Shown one piece after another: positions 1 through 5,034 of a stretch of 8,802 bases of DNA. The notes under the pieces were generated by a model. That model was not told where the DNA came from. It did no database searches and worked only from the letters and a program-made list of their open reading frames with translations. Numbering within the stretch: the stretch's first letter is position 1; the number at the start of each line of letters is the position of its first letter. Made by a program: the position numbers and the translations under genes. Source of the DNA: Anaerolineaceae bacterium (GTDB taxonomy: Bacteria > Chloroflexota > Anaerolineae > Aggregatilineales > Phototrophicaceae); contig JACKCH010000040.1 of assembly GCA_020634115.1 (NCBI GenBank), forward strand, positions 1 to 8,802, read 5' to 3'.

Positions 1-518
1 CCTTCGACGGTATAGGTTGCGCCGGTTCGTGCCAGCACACTGGACATCAACACAAATTGGGTTACAGGGATGCCCGCAGTCTGGAATCCGCCGTGCCGTC
101 GGAAATACTGGCTGACGGCTTCTTGAGGAGGAGGTGTTTTCAGTCGTGCCAGGGTGATATGCGGGGAAAATGGACGCTCCTCTGGGGGGATGCCGGTTTC
201 CCGCAGCGCGGCTTCGACACTGCCCACCAATTGCTGGAGTGTCCTGGGCGCAGTAATTCCCGCCCAGAGAACACGCGGCCTACCTTTTGGTGGGAACTGG
301 CCGACTCCCTTGAGCGCGATTTCAAAAGGGGTGCAGCGGATATCCCCCAGGGCGCTCTGGATGGTCTTGAACTGGTGCGCATCCACCTCACCGATAAAGC
401 GCAGGGTCAGGTGCATCTGTTCACGCTTGACCCATTTCGCGCCGGATACCCCCGCACACAGGCCATCAAGCTGATCCTTGACTGCATCTGGCAAGTCAAT
501 TGCCACAAATAGTCGCAT
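1..518 (-). CDS. thpR: RNA 2',3'-cyclic phosphodiesterase (2H family), 3' end cut by window edge
   Basis: The minus strand reads open from an ATG at 518 to the left edge, giving 172 residues with no stop, so the C-terminal end lies outside the window. The start reads MRLFVAIDLPDAVKDQL, typical of ThpR/LigT proteins. Both signature HxTx motifs of the 2H phosphoesterase superfamily are present: HLTL at residues 36-39 and HITL at 120-123, each followed by a basic residue (R40, R125). Family members are about 180-190 residues, so only some 10-20 residues should be missing; the visible end (FVLMSSVLARTGATYTVE) matches the usual last strand region. Known members hydrolyse 2',3'-cyclic phosphate RNA ends to 2'-phosphates in the cytoplasm, and some also ligate tRNA halves in vitro. 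A GGAAAG ribosome binding site lies 7 bases upstream of the ATG (531-526). The gene is divergent from the thioesterase gene. Confidence 0.93.
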   Translation of the reverse strand, partial: MRLFVAIDLPDAVKDQLDGLCAGVSGAKWVKREQMHLTLRFIGEVDAHQFKTIQSALGDIRCTPFEIALKGVGQFPPKGRPRVLWAGITAPRTLQQLVGSVEAALRETGIPPEERPFSPHITLARLKTPPPQEAVSQYFRRHGGFQTAGIPVTQFVLMSSVLARTGATYTVE

Positions 519-553
519 GTTCACACTTTCCGCTATCATCGTCGCACAGTCCC

Positions 554-582
554 ATTATGCCGCAGGTCCCCGTATGATCCAA
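554..582 (-). promoter_or_regulatory. Predicted sigma-70-type promoter of thpR
   Basis: Reading the minus strand, TTGGAT (582-577) and CATAAT (559-554) are 17 bases apart. The -10 box matches consensus at 5 of 6 positions and the -35 box at 3 of 6, including the TTG. Transcription would start near 547, leaving a leader of about 28 bases that contains the GGAAAG ribosome binding site. Assigned by eye only. Confidence 0.45.
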
Positions 583-584
583 CA

Positions 585-612
585 TTGACAAAACGCGGGA
601 AGCGCGTTTAAC
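585..612 (+). promoter_or_regulatory. Predicted promoter of the thioesterase gene
   Basis: A perfect TTGACA -35 box (585-590) is followed after 16 bases by TTTAAC (607-612), a 4-of-6 match to the -10 consensus. The leader to the ATG at 673 would be about 55 bases. The -35 box sits only 2 bases from the -35 box of the divergent thpR promoter, so polymerases at the two promoters should compete. An inverted repeat fills the spacer (591-609). Confidence 0.45.
591..609. repeat. 19-base inverted repeat in promoter spacer, candidate operator
   Basis: AAACGCG (591-597) and CGCGTTT (603-609) are perfect reverse complements separated by 5 bases. The repeat begins directly after the TTGACA box and runs into the -10 region, where a bound repressor would block RNA polymerase. 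The half-site resembles operators of dimeric helix-turn-helix regulators, but no regulator gene is adjacent. It could also form a 7-bp hairpin in DNA. Confidence 0.4.
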
Positions 613-672
613 TGGTGCCTGCTATGGTTCACCTAATGCTATTCGTGACAAATTTCACAAATGAGGTGATTG

Positions 673-1557
673 ATGCCCCCTCTGACTCATACTGAGACAT
701 TCCAGGTGCGCCATTACGAATGCGACGCCTACGGCCACTTGAACAATGCCAACTATATCCGCTATATGGAAGAAGCCGCTTTCGCCGCGTCTGCCGCCGC
801 CGGGTATCCCAAAGACCGTTACGAAGGCATGGGGTATCTGTGGCTGGCGCGGGAAACCGAGATCGAGTATCTCCAGCAGGTGCGCTATGGTGACATCCTG
901 GAAATCAAAACCTGGGTGGATGATTTCCGCCGGGTGCGCTCCCGCCGCCGCTATGAGTTCCGGTTTCCGGGGCAGGATGACCTGGTGGCCCAGGCCAGCA
1001 CCGACTGGGTGTATATTGAAGCCGCCACGCTGCGCCCCGCTGTCGTTCCCCCGGAGATGATTGCCGGGTTCTGGCCGGGTGAAACGCCGCAGCCCGCTCC
1101 GCCCCGTGATAAATTTCCCGCCGCACCGCCCCCACCGCCGGGAGTCTTCAAGCTGCGCCGCCGCGTGGAATGGCGCGATATTGATACGGCGCAGCATGTC
1201 AACAACGCGGCTTATCTGAACTATCTTGAGGACGCCGGTATCCAGGTGATGAACGCCCACCACTGGCCGATGAAACGCGCGGAGGAAGCCGGTTTCGCCA
1301 TCATCGCCCGTAAGCACCGGATTGAGTACCGTCAGGCCGCCGTGCTGGACGATGAGATCGAAATTGCGACCTGGGTATCCGGCATGAAACGGTCTTTCGC
1401 CACGCGCCACTACACCATCCACCGGGCCGCAGACAACGAACTGCTCATCCAGGCACAGACGCTCTATGTGTGGATTGACCTGAAAACAGGCCGCCCAATT
1501 CGCGTGCCACAGCCCTTCCTGGATGACTTCGCGCCGAATATTGTGAATGAGGCATGA
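673..1557 (+). CDS. Double-hotdog acyl-CoA/acyl-ACP thioesterase (YbgC/FadM-like)
   Basis: This 294-residue protein contains two copies of the 4HBT hotdog fold. The first half (about residues 8-130) carries CDAYGHLNNANYIRYMEEA and the second (about 158-290) carries RDIDTAQHVNNAAYLNYLEDA; both follow the D-x3-H-x-N-N-x2-Y pattern of YbgC/FadM thioesterases. The probable catalytic aspartates are D18 and D171, followed by H22 and H175. A proline-rich linker (138-157) joins the halves. Single-domain relatives dimerise to form the active unit, so this protein probably makes a pseudo-dimer in one chain. It should hydrolyse a fatty or aromatic acyl thioester in the cytoplasm; the substrate cannot be read from the sequence. 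I chose the ATG at 673: a GAGGTGA ribosome binding site (663-669) suits it better than the TTG at 670. It is transcribed alone, diverging from thpR and converging on pcrA. Confidence 0.85.
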   Translation: MPPLTHTETFQVRHYECDAYGHLNNANYIRYMEEAAFAASAAAGYPKDRYEGMGYLWLARETEIEYLQQVRYGDILEIKTWVDDFRRVRSRRRYEFRFPGQDDLVAQASTDWVYIEAATLRPAVVPPEMIAGFWPGETPQPAPPRDKFPAAPPPPPGVFKLRRRVEWRDIDTAQHVNNAAYLNYLEDAGIQVMNAHHWPMKRAEEAGFAIIARKHRIEYRQAAVLDDEIEIATWVSGMKRSFATRHYTIHRAADNELLIQAQTLYVWIDLKTGRPIRVPQPFLDDFAPNIVNEA

Positions 1558-1597
1558 TTGCGGTTTTAGAAATTAGTACGATGATTGCCATTCGTAG

Positions 1598-1617
1598 GGA
1601 CGCCCACCTGGGCGTCC
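1598..1617. repeat. Short palindromic hairpin element, copy 1
   Basis: GGACGCCC, ACCT, GGGCGTCC forms a perfect 8-bp stem with a 4-base loop, preceded by CGTAG. It starts 40 bases after the thioesterase stop, so it could stabilise or end the transcript, but no T-run follows on either strand. A sister copy with the same right arm lies at 4411-4430, which suggests a dispersed REP-like repeat rather than a gene-specific terminator. Confidence 0.7.
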
Positions 1618-1715
1618 GCCGCCAGAACCAAACGCTTTCCCTATTATTTTCTTAAATCTGACGACTCGCTCCCCCTGCCCTGAGCAAGGTGTCCCCGACA
1701 AAGCCATATTGGATG

Positions 1716-1830
1716 GGTCAGAAGCCATGTTCACGGGTATAGGACAATATAGGGCGGTCATAACCATGATAGGGGAGTATAGGGCGGTCATAAGCCCTGT
1801 AGAGGGGTGATAACGGGTGAGAAGCGGTCA
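1716..1830. repeat. Direct repeats built on GGTCA with spacing 40/30/40
   Basis: The 16-mer TATAGGGCGGTCATAA occurs exactly twice (1748-1763 and 1778-1793), 30 bases apart. Related copies flank it: GGTCAGAAGCCATGT at 1716-1730 matches GGTCATAAGCCCTGT at 1786-1800 in 13 of 15 positions, and GCGGTCA recurs at 1824-1830. The GGTCA cores start at 1716, 1756, 1786 and 1826. All spacings are multiples of 10 bases, close to whole helical turns. The array may be a diverged tandem repeat or a set of protein-binding sites; function unknown. Confidence 0.65.
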
Positions 1831-1898
1831 CTCCCCTGCTCTCTCCTTAGTGTTTGAGAGGACGACACTTTCACAGAACCACGCGGAAAATAGGGTAT

Positions 1899-1926
1899 GT
1901 AGGGGCATGATATATCATGCCCCTAC
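1899..1926. repeat. 28-bp perfect palindrome
   Basis: The half-site GTAGGGGCATGATA (1899-1912) is followed directly by its exact reverse complement (1913-1926), with no spacer. The GTAGGGGC arm with an AT-rich centre resembles dispersed palindromic repeats found between genes in many environmental bacterial genomes, and the first six bases match those before the hairpin at 1598. As RNA it could fold into a strong stem with a small terminal loop. It lies 86 bases beyond the pcrA stop and might cap either convergent transcript, although no T-run follows. Confidence 0.85.
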
Positions 1927-1986
1927 GGGAGAAAGAACCATTCATCTGAAGAAGGGTCGTGTCGTGAACTTCAGTATGGTGACACT

Positions 1987-2001
1987 TTGCCCTTGGGGCA
2001 A
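1987..2001 (-). terminator. Small hairpin after pcrA, possible weak transcript end
   Basis: TTGCCC and GGGCAA pair around a 3-base loop, starting 11 bases beyond the helicase stop codon. The stem is only 6 bp and no U-run follows in the minus-strand transcript, so intrinsic termination here is doubtful; it may simply protect the 3' end. Confidence 0.2.
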
Positions 2002-2012
2002 CCGGCGCGGCG

Positions 2013-4250
2013 TTAATCCAGAATCTCCAGCTTGGCGAAATTAGCCGAGAGCCGTTTGATGCCGTGCGCAGCAAAGCTCACGGTGATTTCCTCATCGTTG
2101 CCAACATGCCGCGTCTCGATCACAATGCCTTCGCCAAACTTGGCGTGTTGGACACGCACCCCGCTGCGAAAACGCGGCTTGGGGGCGCTGGCCGGTGGTG
2201 AAAACGGCGCGATCCGAGCGCGAATGGTCTGCTGCCGCTCGGTCAGCGGCTCTTCTTCGTCGTCATCCCAGGTCGTATCTTCCAGGAAAGCGTTAAAATC
2301 ATACTGCTGCCGCAGCTTGGACGACACCCCTTCCAGCAGGTGCGGCGGAATATCAGCCAGGAAACGCGATGGCACACTCGGACTACTGTCTCCATACGTC
2401 ATGCGGCGGAAAGCGTGCGACAGGTATAACTGGCGCATGGCGCGGGTGATGCCCACATAGAGCAGCCGCCGTTCCTCTTCCAGGCCGTCCGCATTATCCA
2501 TCGAGCGGAAATGCGGCAAAATGCCGTCTTCCAGCCCGGTCAGGAACACCACCGGGTATTCCAGCCCTTTAGCGGAATGCAGGGTCATCAGCGTAATCGT
2601 ATCGCTGTCATCCCCGGCCAGCGAGTCTACATCGGCCACCAATGCAACTTCTTGCAACACATCGTTGAGCGACTCCCCGACTTTACCGGCCAGCAGCCCG
2701 CGCAGCTCGCGCACGTTGTCCTCGCGTTCCAGCGCCTCGTCCGTGCTGTCACTGGTGTTGTGTAGGTGAAGCGTGTAGCCGGTACGGGCGATGATGTCAT
2801 CCAGCAGCGCCGCCAGGTCGCCGTCAGCGGCGATCTTCTGCCAGTCCTCAATCATTTGCCAGAAGGCAGTGAACTTCTTGGTGGCCGCGTTCGGCAGCGG
2901 GGTCGTTGCCCCATCCGCCATGGCAGCCAACCCCTCGCTGATTGTCATACGTTCGCGGGCTGTCCAGCGCAGGAAATCTTCGACTGACTTCTTGCCAATG
3001 CCGCGCTTGGGGACGTTGACAATCCGGTTAAAGCTCACGCTGTCATTCGGCGTATTCACGAGCCGCAGGTAGGCCAGCAGATCACGTATTTCGCGCCGCT
3101 TGTAGAAGCCGATGCCACCCACCAGTTTATAGGGCAGGCTGGCTTTCACCATCGCTTCTTCCAGCGCACGGGACTGGGCATTGGTGCGATACATCACGGC
3201 GAAATCGCGATAGCCAAGTTCCTGCTCCCGGTAAAGATTCTCAATCGACTCCACTACGAACTGCGCCTCATCGGTTTCGGCATAGGCTTCGTGGATGGTG
3301 ATCCGGGTGCCACCGGATTGTTCGGTGAACAGCGCTTTGCGCGTGCGGTTCGAGTTGTGGTCAATCACCGCCCGCGCTGCGTCGAGTACGATCTGGGTTG
3401 AGCGGTAGTTCTGTTCCAGCAGAATCACCTTGCAATCAGGAAAGTCTTTGCGGAATTGCAGCACATTCCGGTAATCCGCACCGCGCCAACCGTAAATCGC
3501 CTGGTCTTCATCCCCGACGACGAACACCGATTCCTGCGGCTGGGCCAGCAGTTCGACCATCCGGTACTGCGCCGCGTTGGTATCCTGGAACTCGTCCACC
3601 AGCAGATGCTCGATAAACCGCTGGTATTTCTGGCGAATCGGCTCGTTTTCTTCCAGCAATTGCACCATATCCATGAGCAGGTCGTCAAAGTCGCGGGCGT
3701 TGTTGGCAACCAGGATCTCCTGGTAACGGGCATAGGCCCGACGGGTGATTTCGCCCTGGTAGGAGACGCCCACATAATGCGCGGCGTCAATCAATTCATT
3801 TTTGGCGTTGGAAATCTGGTTGAGGATAGCGCGGGGACGGAAACGCTTGGTATCCAGGTTGAGTTCGGTCATCGCCTGGGTGATGACAGCCACCTGGTCA
3901 TCGGTATCGTAGATCAGGTAATCAGCGGTATAGGGGGTGTATCCGGCTTCACGCCGCAGCATCCGGGCGCAGATGGAATGAAACGTGCCGATTTGTGTGC
4001 CTTGCAGACGCCCACCCAGCAGCGATTCGACTCGATGGCGCATTTCCCCGGCGGCCTTATTGGTGAAGGTCACAGCCATGATGCTGCTGGGGTGGATACC
4101 CAGATTCTGAATCATATAGGCGACTCGGTGCGTCAGCACGCGGGTTTTGCCACTGCCCGGCCCGGCCAGCACCAGCACTGGCCCTGGTGCCACAGTGACC
4201 GCTTCGCGCTGCTGGTCGTTCAATCCCTCTAATAAGCCCGCTGCCGCCAT
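2013..4250 (-). CDS. pcrA: ATP-dependent 3'-5' DNA helicase, PcrA/UvrD family
   Basis: This superfamily 1A helicase has 745 residues from the ATG at 4250, close to the family's usual size. The motifs appear in order: Q-motif LNDQQREAV (10-18), Walker A AGPGSGKT (29-36), Ia VTFTNKAAGEM (60-70), II DEFQD (219-223), III GDEDQAIYGWRG (246-257), IV QNYRST (280-285), V TLHSAKGLEYPVVF (556-569) and VI LLYVGITRA (596-604). The last 50 residues (VRVQHAKFGEGIV to FAKLEILD) match the Tudor-like domain by which PcrA/UvrD binds RNA polymerase. Expected roles are unwinding in nucleotide excision and mismatch repair, clearing replication-transcription conflicts and limiting RecA filaments. An in-frame TTG at 4271 would add 7 residues, but GGAG 6 bases before the ATG at 4250 makes the ATG more likely. 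All catalytic motifs look intact. The gene appears to be transcribed alone. Confidence 0.95.
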   Translation of the reverse strand: MAAAGLLEGLNDQQREAVTVAPGPVLVLAGPGSGKTRVLTHRVAYMIQNLGIHPSSIMAVTFTNKAAGEMRHRVESLLGGRLQGTQIGTFHSICARMLRREAGYTPYTADYLIYDTDDQVAVITQAMTELNLDTKRFRPRAILNQISNAKNELIDAAHYVGVSYQGEITRRAYARYQEILVANNARDFDDLLMDMVQLLEENEPIRQKYQRFIEHLLVDEFQDTNAAQYRMVELLAQPQESVFVVGDEDQAIYGWRGADYRNVLQFRKDFPDCKVILLEQNYRSTQIVLDAARAVIDHNSNRTRKALFTEQSGGTRITIHEAYAETDEAQFVVESIENLYREQELGYRDFAVMYRTNAQSRALEEAMVKASLPYKLVGGIGFYKRREIRDLLAYLRLVNTPNDSVSFNRIVNVPKRGIGKKSVEDFLRWTARERMTISEGLAAMADGATTPLPNAATKKFTAFWQMIEDWQKIAADGDLAALLDDIIARTGYTLHLHNTSDSTDEALEREDNVRELRGLLAGKVGESLNDVLQEVALVADVDSLAGDDSDTITLMTLHSAKGLEYPVVFLTGLEDGILPHFRSMDNADGLEEERRLLYVGITRAMRQLYLSHAFRRMTYGDSSPSVPSRFLADIPPHLLEGVSSKLRQQYDFNAFLEDTTWDDDEEEPLTERQQTIRARIAPFSPPASAPKPRFRSGVRVQHAKFGEGIVIETRHVGNDEEITVSFAAHGIKRLSANFAKLEILD

Positions 4251-4289
4251 GCCCCGCTCCGTCTTGCTCAACTACCGTTTACTATCCCG

Positions 4290-4298
4290 ATTGTAACA
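4290..4298 (-). promoter_or_regulatory. Extended -10 promoter of pcrA
   Basis: On the minus strand, TGT (4298-4296) immediately precedes TACAAT (4295-4290), giving the TGnTACAAT form of an extended -10 element. No good -35 box stands upstream, which extended -10 promoters tolerate. Transcription would begin near 4283, about 33 bases before the ATG at 4250 and 12 bases before the alternative TTG. Confidence 0.45.
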
Positions 4299-4410
4299 GA
4301 CAACGAGCCTGCGGAAACGGGTGTGTTGCGCCCAATACGAAATGAAGCATCTGTTCTATTCACTGAATCCAACATACTGTTGCGTGGCCCTGCAATTTGA
4401 CCAGATGCAG

Positions 4411-4430
4411 GGATGCCCAAAGGGGCGTCC
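4411..4430. repeat. Short palindromic hairpin element, copy 2
   Basis: GGATGCCC, AAAG, GGGCGTCC forms an 8-bp stem whose only non-Watson-Crick pair is a G-T at the third position. The right arm is identical to that at 1610-1617, the left arm differs by one base and the loops differ, so this is a second copy of that element. It lies about 40 bases beyond the stop of the thioredoxin-like gene and might stabilise that transcript; no U-run follows. Confidence 0.6.
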
Positions 4431-4442
4431 GGTTTGGAACAC

Positions 4443-4470
4443 CTGAAAACTGACCACTGACGGCTGATAA
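4443..4470. repeat. Tandem heptad repeat CTGAnnn, four units
   Basis: CTGA begins at 4443, 4450, 4457 and 4464, each followed by a different triplet (AAA, CCA, CGG, TAA). A degenerate fifth unit, CTATTGA, overlaps the last codons of the thioredoxin-like gene. The array ends exactly where that gene's TAG stop begins (4473-4471). It resembles the short tandemly repeated heptads (STRRs) known from cyanobacteria and seen in other environmental genomes. Confidence 0.65.
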
Positions 4471-5022
4471 CTATTGAACCGCCTCAGCTAAAGCCACCAG
4501 GTCAGCCGGGCCATAGAAAATGTGGGTGATGATGCCATCCGGGGCAATCACATAGGTGGAAGGCTGGCCGCGCAAATGGTAAAGCTGCGCGATGTCCTGC
4601 GCCGGGTCGATGACGATGGTGAAGGTCAGGCCGAGTTCATCCACCCACTGGCGGATAGCACCTGGCGCTTCACCCAGGTTGACCGCCAGGATACGCAGCG
4701 TGCCGTCCGCACCGGCATACAGGGCTTGCAGTTCCGGCATTTCCAGGCGGCACGGCCCGCACCACGTCGCCCAGAAGTTGACGATCACCGTCTGCCCGCG
4801 CAGCGCCCCCAGGGTGATGGTTTCACCGTCCAGCGTGTCAGCAGTGAAGCCGGGAGCTTGTGCGCCGATTTCCGGGGCAATCGGAATCGTGCCAAAAAGC
4901 GACTCCCCGGTGTAGTCGGCCCGTTCCGGCAGCCCGGCGGCGATCACGATGACGGCAGCCGCCACCAGCGCGACGAACGCCATCAGGGTACGCCCGACGG
5001 GTTTAGGCATGGGCGTGGTCAT
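4471..5022 (-). CDS. Membrane-anchored thioredoxin-like thiol-disulfide protein (TlpA/ResA family)
   Basis: The 183-residue product has a short basic N-terminus (K7, R11), a hydrophobic segment at about 11-30 that should act as an uncleaved anchor, and an extracytoplasmic redoxin domain (about 50-183). The active site is WCGPC with cysteines at 88 and 91, set in VNFWATWCGPCRLEMP, the classic TlpA/ResA sequence. The cis-proline loop is GQPST (P154), followed by YVIAPDG. Such proteins reduce or exchange disulfides outside the membrane, often during cytochrome c maturation, but no cytochrome biogenesis gene is visible here, so the partner is unknown. The gene lies 12 bases after the stop of the FAD-linked dehydrogenase on the same strand and is very probably co-transcribed. 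Its ribosome binding site is poor, which suggests coupling to translation of the upstream gene. The ATG at 5022 puts a normal-length anchor in the protein. Confidence 0.88.
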   Translation of the reverse strand: MTTPMPKPVGRTLMAFVALVAAAVIVIAAGLPERADYTGESLFGTIPIAPEIGAQAPGFTADTLDGETITLGALRGQTVIVNFWATWCGPCRLEMPELQALYAGADGTLRILAVNLGEAPGAIRQWVDELGLTFTIVIDPAQDIAQLYHLRGQPSTYVIAPDGIITHIFYGPADLVALAEAVQ

Positions 5023-5034
5023 TCCATAACCACT

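Larger units (their letters stand above)
1558..2012. other. Repeat-rich non-coding region between convergent genes
   Basis: These 455 bases lie between the stop codons of the thioesterase (plus) and helicase (minus) genes. I find no convincing gene: short open frames on both strands lack ribosome binding sites and run straight through the repeats. The stretch contains a GC-rich hairpin (1598-1617), GGTCA-centred direct repeats (1716-1830), a 28-bp perfect palindrome (1899-1926) and a small hairpin beside the helicase stop (1987-2001). No tRNA-like or other known RNA structure was recognised, and no T-run terminator for either gene is obvious. Confidence 0.7.

Noticed and set aside
661..669. 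ATG AGG TGA minimal leader frame just before the thioesterase start
   Set aside because: The bases serve as the ribosome binding site for the ATG at 673; a two-codon leader is not supported.
655..1422. 255-codon open frame on the minus strand
   Set aside because: It is antisense to the thioesterase, whose motifs are unmistakable, and has no recognisable domain of its own.
1573..1791. 72-codon minus-strand frame
   Set aside because: Its translation is built from the GGTCA direct repeats and the 1598 hairpin. No ribosome binding site and no family match by eye.
1817..2044. 75-codon plus-strand frame between the thioesterase and pcrA
   Set aside because: It runs through the 28-bp palindrome and into the antisense end of pcrA, with no ribosome binding site or recognisable family.
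3456..4232. 258-codon open frame on the plus strand
   Set aside because: It mirrors conserved helicase motifs I to III on the other strand, and its open reading follows from their codon use.
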